64,000 nucleotides of DNA from Fibrobacterota bacterium (GTDB taxonomy: Bacteria; Fibrobacterota; Chitinivibrionia; Chitinivibrionales; Chitinispirillaceae). The notes beneath the pieces were generated by a model. The model was given only the letters and a program-made list of their open reading frames with translations. It was not told the origin of the DNA and ran no database searches. Location of the stretch: positions 78,439 to 142,438 of the forward strand of contig JAEZKC010000026.1 in the NCBI GenBank assembly GCA_023436205.1, given 5' to 3'. Positions 18,671 through 26,623 of the stretch are shown here, piece after piece (the stretch's first letter is position 1; the number at the start of each line of letters is the position of its first letter). The position numbers and the translations under genes are program-made.

Positions 18671-19747
18671 CTACATGATGAATGAAAAGAGGGCATTAGC
18701 CACGATTATGATAAAAATTCCCGCGACCACACTGGATGTAGTCTGCTTTCCAACTGCCTCAGCACCCCCTCTTACCTTAAACCCGTAATAACAGCCAATC
18801 CAAATGATCAGCCAGGAAAACACCATGGATTTGAAGCATCCAGCCAAAACATACTCTGCCAAAAGCGCCTTTGCCAGTTCACCCCAAAACAGAGCAGAAC
18901 TCAGTTCCAAATAGAGAATCGCAACCACAAATCCGCCAAGTATGCCTGCGGCAGTTGCGATTATGGAAAGAAGTGGCATAGTTAGGGAGATCGCCCAGAA
19001 CTTGGGTGCCACAACATACTGCATGGGGTTAATACCCATGGTACGAAGTGCATCTATCTCCTCACCAACTACCATGGTGGCAATTTCAGCAGTCGTTGCG
19101 CTACCGGTACGGCCAGCTAAAATGATGGCAGTGAGCAAAGGTCCCATTTGCCTCACCATGGTAATCCCGATCAGAGGAGCCAAAAAGACCCCCGCTCCGA
19201 AAGTACGCAGTTGAATAGCAGTCTGCAGAGACAAAACTACACCAATAAGAAATGAGAGCAGCGCCACAATCCCCAGAGCACCAAAGCCGAGATGGTACAT
19301 TTGCTCGGCCAGACCACCTCTTTTGAAGTCCTGTCTCTTAAAAGCACCTATGGTTCCCCAATAGAGCATCTCCACGAAAACTGAGAGTGCATCCAGCATG
19401 GCATCCCAGGATCTGATCGAAGCCCCTCCTAAATACTCGAAAAAAGGTTCCTTTTTAGGAGGTTTTTTTTGAGCTGGCGCTGGATAAGCAGTTGAAAGCT
19501 GAGATTGAAGATCATCAGAGAGTCCCCTCAGAATGAGCCTGCATCCTCTTTGCTCATAGGCTGAGTGCAGTAAATGCAAAAAACAGATCCCTGAAGAATC
19601 GATTTTTTGAGTTGAGCTCAAATCCAGAACAAGATCATCTGCCGGAGACCTCTTTAAGAGTCCGCAGCCGGAAACCCAATTTCTGTCCAAGAAAACGGGA
19701 GCTGAGATCAGGCGCTCGGTTACTGGAGATTTTAAGGTCTGGTTCAT
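18671..19747 (-). CDS. mlaE: MlaE-family permease with N-terminal STAS-like domain
   Basis: A 358-residue protein. The N-terminal 90 residues contain DLVLDLSSTQKIDSSGICFLHLL, a STAS-type domain fused to the permease; in E. coli the STAS protein MlaB is separate. Residues about 130-358 form the MlaE permease with five or six membrane segments and the conserved GRTGSATTAEIATMVVGEEIDALRTMGI loop. It is the first gene of the operon mlaE-mlaF-mlaD-lipoprotein-barrel-nuclease-like. The fusion architecture is known from other MlaE homologues. Confidence 0.88.
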   Translation of the reverse strand: MNQTLKSPVTERLISAPVFLDRNWVSGCGLLKRSPADDLVLDLSSTQKIDSSGICFLHLLHSAYEQRGCRLILRGLSDDLQSQLSTAYPAPAQKKPPKKEPFFEYLGGASIRSWDAMLDALSVFVEMLYWGTIGAFKRQDFKRGGLAEQMYHLGFGALGIVALLSFLIGVVLSLQTAIQLRTFGAGVFLAPLIGITMVRQMGPLLTAIILAGRTGSATTAEIATMVVGEEIDALRTMGINPMQYVVAPKFWAISLTMPLLSIIATAAGILGGFVVAILYLELSSALFWGELAKALLAEYVLAGCFKSMVFSWLIIWIGCYYGFKVRGGAEAVGKQTTSSVVAGIFIIIVANALFSFIM

Positions 19748-20197
19748 GAAAGCGGCGGATATCCGTTCTGAGACAGGATTGGATTTTTTTCATAAAATAT
19801 TGCATACCGGGCGACCGTAATGATTTTTCGAGTCGCACATAGGAGATGCAGTTGTTGCAGGTACTACAATTAAAATACATACGTGGTATCGGAATTTTCC
19901 ACTTTGAGCGGTCCAGTAGCAAGAGGAAGCGGAGTGTTTGACAAAACAGGAAGAGCTATGAAGCACTATTTGCCAAAGGTGATGGAACAGGGAAAAATTT
20001 CACATCTGCTTTTAAATCAAAGGATTACGAGAACAAAGCTTGATAAGCACTTTAGTTTTTTTCATATAAAACAAACAAAATCTTTGCGTTTTTCACTTTT
20101 TGCCCATATATTATAAGCGCGTCGGCATCAATGAGTTACTGTAACCCTTTGATATGCCAACCTCTTTCTTCCCTTTTTCCAAGGCGGAGGATTCTAC
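19748..20197. other. Intergenic region between divergent Mla-type operon and zinc-knuckle gene
   Basis: 450 bp with no convincing gene; the short frames in it have no ribosome-binding site or recognisable product. It should hold the promoter of the minus-strand Mla-type operon and holds a sigma70-like promoter for the plus-strand gene at 20198. Confidence 0.5.
20084..20112 (+). promoter_or_regulatory. Putative sigma70-type promoter of the zinc-knuckle gene
   Basis: TTGCGT and TATATT separated by 17 bp, 86 bp before the start codon at 20198, in an AT-rich stretch. It is based on motif spacing only. Confidence 0.4.
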
Positions 20198-20656
20198 ATG
20201 CAGTTACCAAAATCGAGGCGTCGTCAGAAGCTACGGGAGAAAAAATGCCAGTATCCCGGATGCGGCAAGATCTTTTTCGGTATTCACATTTCAAAATATT
20301 GCCCTGAACACCGTCAGGATCGCTACCGTATACGCAAACGGACGAAGCCCGAAGATGTCAACATCAAAAACCAGACTTTCAAGCATACCTACACTGAGGT
20401 GATAACCATGGTGATGGACTGTGCGCTTGAGGGCTGCGATCACCAGTTTGAGGTCAAAATCTATCCCCGTCAGTACATTTACCCCAAGTACTGCCCTGAG
20501 CACCGCAATGAGTACAAACGTATTCGCCATCTACAGCTGATCGGTCGAGAGGATCTTATCGAGCAGATGAAGAGCGAGAGCGAGAGCTTTGAGCTGGAGC
20601 AAAGCGGAGTGGAAGAGGAATCCATGGACGTGGATGTGATCGACGATGTGGCATGA
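20198..20656 (+). CDS. Duplicated zinc-knuckle basic/acidic protein, unknown function
   Basis: A 152-residue protein not recognised. It contains two copies of the same putative zinc site: C17-x4-C22 with C35-x2-H38, and C75-x4-C80 with C99-x2-H102; both second halves read KYCPEHR. The region around each site is strongly basic (RRRQKLREKK, RYRIRKRTK, EYKRIRH), suggesting nucleic-acid binding, while the last 30 residues are acidic. GGAGG precedes the ATG, and a good terminator follows, so it is a real single-gene unit. Confidence 0.7.
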   Translation: MQLPKSRRRQKLREKKCQYPGCGKIFFGIHISKYCPEHRQDRYRIRKRTKPEDVNIKNQTFKHTYTEVITMVMDCALEGCDHQFEVKIYPRQYIYPKYCPEHRNEYKRIRHLQLIGREDLIEQMKSESESFELEQSGVEEESMDVDVIDDVA

Positions 20657-20680
20657 GGATAAGTGAGAGAAAAGGAGAGA

Positions 20681-20703
20681 GGGCCGCAAGGCCCTTTTTT
20701 TTT
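20681..20703 (+). terminator. Terminator of the zinc-knuckle gene
   Basis: GGGCC-GCAA-GGCCC hairpin followed by nine T, 24 bp after the stop codon. Confidence 0.9.
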
Positions 20704-20717
20704 GGGGGGGAGGTTTT

Positions 20718-20759
20718 CCCAGAGATGAAATAAAACAACTGAACTATTTCATCTCTGGG
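20718..20759. repeat. REP-like 42-nt palindrome, copy 1 (downstream of RAYT)
   Basis: Perfect inverted repeat with 14-bp arms, CCCAGAGATGAAAT and ATTTCATCTCTGGG, around a 14-nt loop. The first 11 bases of the arm are identical to copy 2 at 22021, and the total length is the same. It lies on the 3' side of the transposase-like gene. Confidence 0.85.
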
Positions 20760-20953
20760 AGATCCTTACAAGACCACCCAAACCACCGCCACCTCCTAAT
20801 TTCCTCCATTTCGGTTATCTCTGGAATCATTTCATCACATAAGCCAGGTCATACTTCTTTTTTAACGGGGTAATGAGCAATAGCAGCACACTAGGACCAT
20901 TTCATCAAACGGACCTTTCCTAAACGATTCACCAAAAAAAATTTTCTGAAGAA

Positions 20954-21952
20954 TCAGATTGCCTGACTGGCAAAACGACAATCCAAACTGATCCTTTTAC
21001 AAATCTCCTCCACTAAACTCACATCAACATCATCACATCGAGAAATCATTTTAGAAACGGCCGACCCTGTCACCCTCAAATACCGGGCAAGGAACGCTGA
21101 AGGGAAATTGTATTCGGTAACTCCGATGTAAGCAAACAGTTGCCGTGCGTAGGCCCGAACATTTTTTCTGGCTTGCCTAAATAACATTTCAGTATCTATC
21201 CCCATAGTTGCACATACGTTCTGGTGAAGTAAAATAGGATCCAGCTGCAGCTTACGATGCCTGGCAATGGGGATTTTCTGGAGATCGAAACTGAGAATTT
21301 TTCTCACAAAATCACTTTCGCCAATAATCCAGTTCTCCGGCTTTGAAGAATTCTGACATGACAAATTGGCTGCACGCACATTTTCCAGAACCTCTAAACC
21401 ATGAAGAGTCGGTTGCGATTCCATATAGTGAGAGTATTCTCGCAAGGAGTTTTCCCCTTTGAAATTCTCAAAAACTTCACTCTTGCAGACAATCTGATCC
21501 TCTTCTGAGCCTGATAAAGCTTTATGTCCACTCCATTCATACTTTGAAAGCTCATCGAGTGTGCACAGGTTGCAACGAACGGGATTCAGGTGAACATAAC
21601 GAATCACTTCCCGAAGGGCGGCACCATGCTGGACCACAACTGAAGCAAATCTTCGGTAAAACACTGTTCCTTTTCTATTTTCCATTCCGTTGTACTTACG
21701 GGCAAGAACACCGTTAAATCTCTGCATGAAAAGGGAAATTGAATCGTTACTGGATTTAACAACTAGATGAAAATGATCATTCATTAAGGACCAGGCCAAA
21801 CAAAAGAATTTGAATTTTTTGAGGGATTTCTGCAGTTCCTGTTTAAAAAATGCCTTCATTTCCGGAGAACGGAAAATGGTTTCACCGTTAAATCCCTTGG
21901 AAGTGACATGGTAATAAACCTGTGGGGCAATGATTCTGGGCTTTGTAGCCAT
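20954..21952 (-). CDS. REP-associated tyrosine transposase (RAYT/Y1 family)
   Basis: A 332-residue Y1 HUH transposase-like protein. It has the HUH metal motif in MNDHFHLVVK (H60, H62), the catalytic tyrosine in VIRYVHLNPVR (Y119), and the FYRRFASVVV region typical of RAYTs. The C-terminal third carries a DnaA-C-like helix-turn-helix region (FPSAFLARYLRVTGSAVSKM). The start is the ATG at 21952, giving MATKPRIIAPQVYYHV, the common N-terminus; an upstream in-frame start is less likely. It is flanked by two matching palindromes, the classical setting of a domesticated RAYT, and a sigma54-like site precedes it. Confidence 0.85.
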   Translation of the reverse strand: MATKPRIIAPQVYYHVTSKGFNGETIFRSPEMKAFFKQELQKSLKKFKFFCLAWSLMNDHFHLVVKSSNDSISLFMQRFNGVLARKYNGMENRKGTVFYRRFASVVVQHGAALREVIRYVHLNPVRCNLCTLDELSKYEWSGHKALSGSEEDQIVCKSEVFENFKGENSLREYSHYMESQPTLHGLEVLENVRAANLSCQNSSKPENWIIGESDFVRKILSFDLQKIPIARHRKLQLDPILLHQNVCATMGIDTEMLFRQARKNVRAYARQLFAYIGVTEYNFPSAFLARYLRVTGSAVSKMISRCDDVDVSLVEEICKRISLDCRFASQAI

Positions 21953-22005
21953 GATGAGTCCTTTGAAGAGGTGAATGGAAGATAGTGTACATAGAGATTC
22001 AGGTC

Positions 22006-22020
22006 GCAATTAGAGTGCCA
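22006..22020 (-). promoter_or_regulatory. Candidate sigma54 promoter upstream of RAYT gene
   Basis: On the minus strand the sequence reads TGGCAC-TCTAA-TTGC, a full match to the -24/-12 consensus with correct spacing. The predicted start point is about 40 nt before the RAYT start codon. It directly abuts palindrome copy 2. Function is inferred from motif match only. Confidence 0.5.
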
Positions 22021-22062
22021 CCCAGAGATGAGTTTCCACTGGTTAATAAACTCATCTCTGGG
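22021..22062. repeat. REP-like 42-nt palindrome, copy 2 (upstream of RAYT)
   Basis: Perfect inverted repeat with 15-bp arms, CCCAGAGATGAGTTT and AAACTCATCTCTGGG, around a 12-nt loop. Compared with copy 1 the arm differs at two positions, and each change is compensated on the opposite arm. Confidence 0.85.
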
Positions 22063-22188
22063 AGACGGTTTTCCTTTCCTTTCCGCTCCTAAAATCCTAT
22101 TTTCCTTACTATCCTAACTCCGGATCCCGGCCTACTCCGGCTCCGGCAATTCTCATCACTTTACTCTTCCGGAAGTCGTACCATTCTC

Positions 22189-23313
22189 ATGAAAAACTAT
22201 CACCAGGAAGTCGCCAGCGTCAGCAAAGGTATTACCAACTTCTTCCACAGCACCTTCGCCAACATCCATCTCAACGGTCCGGCTCTCGATGCCGAACAGA
22301 TACAAAAATCACCACTTATGATTGTCAGTACCCATAGAAGCCATGTTGATTACTTCTTCGTGGGGAATACCCTCTTCAATATGGGTTTTAAAAATCTGCG
22401 GTTCGCTGCTGGGGACAATCTCACAAAACTCCCCTGGATCGGCCCCCGTTTCAAAGCTTTTGGCGCGTTCACCGTCTCCAGAGATGGCGGTTTTGAACGA
22501 AACTATGTGCGTAATCTCTGCGCTGAAGTCACCAAAATGCTCGAAAATCGAGATGCCGTTCTGGTTTTCCCGGAAGGGGGTAGAAGCTACACTGGGGCCA
22601 TGCTTGATGTGAAAGGGGGCATTCTCAATGCCGCCTTGCTCTCTCAGGCGTCCTCCCCCGATCAGGATGTGTTTCTGATCCCGGTAGCCGTTTCCTACGA
22701 CTGTCCTCCGGATGTTCCGTTTTTTCCACTGCTGCTCAAAGGCAAAAAACTGAGAAAAAAGGGCAACTCCTTTTTCAAACAACTTTTAGGCAACATCTAC
22801 TATTTCGGGGCGGATATTTTAGCCTTTGGACCCTTTTTCTTTGCACGGCATTTCAGAAAAAAATATGGTGAGATCCACATGGATTACCTGGCCCCCATCT
22901 CTGTTAAAAGCCTTGTTGACCTGGAGGCAAACAGAGTTCAGGGAGCCAGAGATGAATTCTCCGCTCATAGAGTTTCTCTGGAGAAAATTAGCGAAATCAT
23001 CCAATCTCTGTTTATCTCACTTTACAGAGTTCTTCCTGTGCATCTCGTTTCAGCTGCACTGAGAGACGATGCAAACTGCTCTCTTGAATCCGTTCGGAAT
23101 GCCATGGGACCGCTGATCGAAAAAGCCACTCGCAATAAACAGAATCTCACATTGATAAATGAACTCTCCCCGGACCAGATAGTGGATAGAGGATTGAAAC
23201 AGTTACAGAAAACCAAGGCTATCAAAATCCAGCAGAACAATATCAAGATCGTAAAAGAACAGATTGTTGATTATTTCGCCTCATCACTGATATCAACCGG
23301 GGAGCAGAACTGA
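22189..23313 (+). CDS. PlsB/PlsC-type glycerolipid acyltransferase
   Basis: A 374-residue acyltransferase. Block I STHRSHVDYFFVGN has the catalytic HxxxxD (His-Arg-Ser-His-Val-Asp), block II GAFTVSRDGGFERN, block III VFPEGGRSYTG and block IV LIPVAVSYD, closest to the GPAT (PlsB)-type signatures rather than the NHxxxxD of PlsC. It would acylate glycerol-3-phosphate or a lysophospholipid at the membrane. It is far shorter than the 800-residue E. coli PlsB and lacks its extra domains. It is joined by a one-base overlap (TGATG) to the diadenylate-cyclase-like gene, so the two are translationally coupled. No strong ribosome-binding site is visible at its own start. Confidence 0.82.
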   Translation: MKNYHQEVASVSKGITNFFHSTFANIHLNGPALDAEQIQKSPLMIVSTHRSHVDYFFVGNTLFNMGFKNLRFAAGDNLTKLPWIGPRFKAFGAFTVSRDGGFERNYVRNLCAEVTKMLENRDAVLVFPEGGRSYTGAMLDVKGGILNAALLSQASSPDQDVFLIPVAVSYDCPPDVPFFPLLLKGKKLRKKGNSFFKQLLGNIYYFGADILAFGPFFFARHFRKKYGEIHMDYLAPISVKSLVDLEANRVQGARDEFSAHRVSLEKISEIIQSLFISLYRVLPVHLVSAALRDDANCSLESVRNAMGPLIEKATRNKQNLTLINELSPDQIVDRGLKQLQKTKAIKIQQNNIKIVKEQIVDYFASSLISTGEQN

Positions 23314-24707
23314 TGCCATTTGAACAGTATCTGGCCACTCCAGCTGTTGTCGATATTACAACCGATGAGAAGACAGATACTCTCAAGGAAATGGCTCTTG
23401 TACTGTGTAAAGCACTTGACATCAGCAAGCAAAAAATCATAATCGAAGAAATTCTCAAACGTGAGGAAAGCGCATCAACTTTCATTGGACAAGGGGTCGC
23501 ACTCCCTCAGGCCAAAGGGCCAATAAAGGACGAATTCGCAATAGTAGTCGGTCGTAGCCTTGAGGGGATTAACTACGATGCGGCACGCAATGCTCAGGCC
23601 CATATAGTAGTCTTACTGGTGTCCAGAGAAGATGCTGACAATAACAAACAGATAGAGATTTTATCTGAACTGGCCACATTTTTCAAATCAACTGAAATCA
23701 GAGAGCAGATTTTATCGGAAGAAAACGAGGTGGACCTTCGAGTCCTCAGTTCTGCTCTGAAAAAAGGTGTCCTGGAAGAAAAACCGCGCAGAAAAGCTCC
23801 CCGAAAAACCGCAGGGCCCATACTGAGTGCAGCCATGACTCTGGCAAGAGATCTTAAAGCCCGTGCCATCATGATTTTCGCCGATACGGTCAAAGACAAC
23901 GACTTTCTCGAACAGATCCGGGCCCGCAATAAGATGATTATCGTCACCAGTAACAAAGCCCGTTTCGATTCAAAGCATGACAGAAGAGTCATTGGGATTG
24001 TACAGGCTCCTCCCATTCCCACCTCCAGAACCGGACAGCTCAAGATCGGAGTCCTCCTAGCGCTTTCGAGAGGATTTGTCAATAAGGAAGATCGGGTCAT
24101 CTGCGTCTCCGGAAATTCCAAAAACGGGGTATTTGATACGGTGGTAAGCATCGATATAGCCCTTGAATATGAATTTTTTTTCCTGACCAGCCAAAGCCTG
24201 TTGCCGCCGGATATAAAGCCTGAAGTTCTGGAGAGGGTTATCGGCCTCGCCGGTGAGATTGCCGTTGAGGGTCGAGAGGGTAAGCCTACCGGTACCATTT
24301 TTGTCCTCGGCGATACTAACTCTGTAAACGTATATGTACGGCAGCTTATTATAAATCCGTTCAGAGGATACAGTGAAGCTGAAAGAAACATTATGGATCC
24401 CGGTCTTGTGGAAACCATAAAGGAGTTCGCTTCCATTGATGGAGCCTTTGTAGTCACTGGGGATGGAATCATCCTTTCGGCAGGAAGCTATCTGCGGCCT
24501 CAATTGACCGACAGCCCGGATGCACTTCCAGGTGGATTCGGGGCAAGACACGCAGCGGCTGCAGGGATCACCGGCTGCACCAAAGCTCTTGCCATTACCA
24601 TTTCCGAATCCACCGGAATGGTTAACATATTTAAAAATGGAACGATTATGATGTCCTTATCCCGACCTGTTATCCGGGAAAAAGACATGATCCACAGAAT
24701 GCTCTAA
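23313..24707 (+). CDS. EIIA-like / pyruvate-kinase-C-like / diadenylate cyclase (DAC) fusion
   Basis: A 464-residue three-part protein. Residues 1-150 resemble PTS EIIA (type 2), but the phosphoacceptor His is Gln66 (GVALPQAKG instead of G.aiPH). Residues about 165-295 resemble the pyruvate-kinase C-terminal domain (AAMTLARDLKARAIMIFA). Residues about 300-455 form a DisA_N/DAC domain with DGAFVV (376-381) and GARHAAAAGIT (410-420), the substrate-binding DGA and RHR-type motifs; the second Arg of RHR is Ala. The PK_C-DAC order recalls archaeal DacZ. It probably makes c-di-AMP, a messenger for osmotic and envelope control. Activity with the altered RHR motif is not certain. The acyltransferase upstream is coupled. 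Confidence 0.8.
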   Translation: MPFEQYLATPAVVDITTDEKTDTLKEMALVLCKALDISKQKIIIEEILKREESASTFIGQGVALPQAKGPIKDEFAIVVGRSLEGINYDAARNAQAHIVVLLVSREDADNNKQIEILSELATFFKSTEIREQILSEENEVDLRVLSSALKKGVLEEKPRRKAPRKTAGPILSAAMTLARDLKARAIMIFADTVKDNDFLEQIRARNKMIIVTSNKARFDSKHDRRVIGIVQAPPIPTSRTGQLKIGVLLALSRGFVNKEDRVICVSGNSKNGVFDTVVSIDIALEYEFFFLTSQSLLPPDIKPEVLERVIGLAGEIAVEGREGKPTGTIFVLGDTNSVNVYVRQLIINPFRGYSEAERNIMDPGLVETIKEFASIDGAFVVTGDGIILSAGSYLRPQLTDSPDALPGGFGARHAAAAGITGCTKALAITISESTGMVNIFKNGTIMMSLSRPVIREKDMIHRML

Positions 24708-24808
24708 TACATTGCTGCATCACCGGTTCCATTTTGTATTTTGACATAAGAACTGGCAGTCCTTTTTTGCAAATCTTTTCTTGAACCCATAGACTACGGA
24801 GCTACTCA

Positions 24809-26152
24809 ATGCAGAACATCTGGTACAACGATCGTTTCATGTCAGATTTCCTCTCCTCTGATGAAATTAGCCGCTACAATCCATCTGTTGCTCAAGCTGA
24901 AAAATTTTTGAAGGACAGATCTGGTCCCGGTAATGACTTTCTGGGATGGCTGGATCTTCCCAAGAACACCGGTAAAGACACTTTGAACGCCATTAGCGAC
25001 AAAGCCCAGGAGATTCGATCCAAAGCAGATGTGCTTATCTGTGTGGGTATTGGGGGTTCCTACCTTGGTGCAAAGGCGGCTATAGAATTCCTTTCACCAT
25101 CCTTTGAAGACCAGCGCAAACCCAGAGTGATTTTCGCCGGTCACACCATCAACAGCGATTACCTTGCAGATATGCTTGATCTTGTAAAAGACAAGGAAGT
25201 TGCAGTCAACGTAATTTCAAAGAGCGGGACAACCACTGAACCGGGTATCGCATTCAGGGTGATCCGTCAGTGGATGGAAAAGCGTTACGGACGTCAGGAA
25301 GCTGCAGCTCGCATCGTAGCCACAACCGATCCGGCAAAAGGTGCCCTTCGCAAACTGGTCAAGGAAGAAGGATACTCGGCATTTGAGATTCCGTCCGATG
25401 TCGGTGGCCGTTTCTCCGTTCTTACACCTGTAGGTCTATTTCCGATTGCAGTTGCCGGTATTAATATCGAGCAGCTTATCGAAGGTGCTTCGGAAGCTTA
25501 CGATTTCTGCAGCGGTGATTCGGTTGAAAGCAACATCGCCGGACGTTATGCCGCAATCAGGAATATTCTCTTCAGACGCGGTTACACCACTGAAGTTATG
25601 GCCACATTCCAGCCACAACTCCATTACATCAATGAGTGGTGGAAACAGCTTGCCGGTGAAAGTGAAGGCAAGGATGGCACCGGCATTTTCCCCGCCGGCC
25701 TTGATTACACAACAGACCTCCATTCACTTGGCCAGTGGATGCAGGAGGGTGTTCGCTCCGTTTTTGAAACTTTCATGGTGTTGAAGAAAACAAACAGGAC
25801 CGTAAATGTTCCCAAATTTGATGATGACAGTGATGATCTGAATTATCTTGCAGGAAAGAGTTTTGAAGAGATCAACGAAAAGGCATTTCAGGGCACTTTA
25901 CTTGCTCATCTGGATGGCGGTGTACCCTCTGCCACACTCATGCTTCAGGACCGCTCAGAACGCACTCTCGGTCAGCTGTTCTACTTCTTTGAAAAAGCGA
26001 TTGCTCTTTCCGGTTATATTTTAAGAGTCAATCCCTTTGATCAGCCCGGTGTTGAAGCCTACAAGAAAAACATGTTTGCCCTCCTGGGGAAAGCAGGTTT
26101 TGAAAAGCAGGCTCAGGCACTGGCCAGCCGTACAAAGGACATGAGTATATGA
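24809..26152 (+). CDS. pgi: Glucose-6-phosphate isomerase
   Basis: Interconverts glucose-6-phosphate and fructose-6-phosphate in the cytoplasm. The 447-residue size is the short bacterial form. Signatures are VGIGGSYLGAKAAIEFL, the phosphate loop SKSGTTTEPGIAFRV, GGRFSVLTPVG (active-site region), LHYINEWWKQLAGESEGK and a TTDLHSLGQWMQEG segment. The final ATGA overlaps the start of yjbQ, so the two are cotranscribed. Confidence 0.95.
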   Translation: MQNIWYNDRFMSDFLSSDEISRYNPSVAQAEKFLKDRSGPGNDFLGWLDLPKNTGKDTLNAISDKAQEIRSKADVLICVGIGGSYLGAKAAIEFLSPSFEDQRKPRVIFAGHTINSDYLADMLDLVKDKEVAVNVISKSGTTTEPGIAFRVIRQWMEKRYGRQEAAARIVATTDPAKGALRKLVKEEGYSAFEIPSDVGGRFSVLTPVGLFPIAVAGINIEQLIEGASEAYDFCSGDSVESNIAGRYAAIRNILFRRGYTTEVMATFQPQLHYINEWWKQLAGESEGKDGTGIFPAGLDYTTDLHSLGQWMQEGVRSVFETFMVLKKTNRTVNVPKFDDDSDDLNYLAGKSFEEINEKAFQGTLLAHLDGGVPSATLMLQDRSERTLGQLFYFFEKAIALSGYILRVNPFDQPGVEAYKKNMFALLGKAGFEKQAQALASRTKDMSI

Positions 26153-26565
26153 AATCGTTTCGCAAGGAGCTGACTTTCAATACTCCGCACAGAAGAGATT
26201 ACATTAACATCACATCTGATGTCGAAAATGCACTCCAAGAAAGCGGAATAACTGAAGGGATCTGCCTTGTAAACGCAATGCATATCACCGCCAGCGTTTT
26301 CATCAATGATGACGAACGCGGGCTTATTGAAGATTTCGATGACTGGCTCGAGGGGTTAGCCCCCCACGAGCCGTTATCACACTATCGCCATAACGGGGCC
26401 GAGGATAACGGGGATGCACACCTGAAACGTCAGGTTATGGGCAGAGAAATTGTTGTGGCGATTACAAGAGGCAAACTCGATTTCGGACCATGGGAGCAGA
26501 TCTTCTATGGCGAATTCGACGGTCGCAGACCCAAGCGTGTGTTGATTAAAATCATTGGTGAATAA
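26149..26565 (+). CDS. yjbQ: YjbQ/UPF0047 family protein
   Basis: A 138-residue protein of the YjbQ family, for which thiamine-phosphate-synthase side activity has been reported in E. coli. Visible features are HITASVFINDDERGLIEDFDDW, the histidine-rich YRHNGAEDNGDAHLKRQVMG with conserved Asn, Asp and His, and GKLDFGPWEQIFYGEFDG. The family usually has GTWQ where this has GPWEQ. It overlaps pgi by four bases. Confidence 0.88.
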   Translation: MKSFRKELTFNTPHRRDYINITSDVENALQESGITEGICLVNAMHITASVFINDDERGLIEDFDDWLEGLAPHEPLSHYRHNGAEDNGDAHLKRQVMGREIVVAITRGKLDFGPWEQIFYGEFDGRRPKRVLIKIIGE

Positions 26566-26623
26566 ATCCGCAATCTCTTCTTTGTAACCTTATCGAACGC
26601 TGAACCTTACTCGGGGGGAATTC

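Noticed and set aside
19883..20116. Short plus-strand frame between Mla and zinc-knuckle genes
   Set aside because: No ribosome-binding site, no family, and it covers the likely promoter.
22947..22983. CCAGAGATGA ... TCTCTGG in the acyltransferase gene as a third palindrome
   Set aside because: Short partial match inside a conserved coding sequence, without the 42-nt structure.
23594..24472. Long minus-strand frame opposite the DAC gene
   Set aside because: A shadow of codon use; the plus-strand DAC motifs are convincing.
24755..24771. TGGCAG with TTGC before pgi as sigma54 site
   Set aside because: GG-to-GC spacing is two bases too long.
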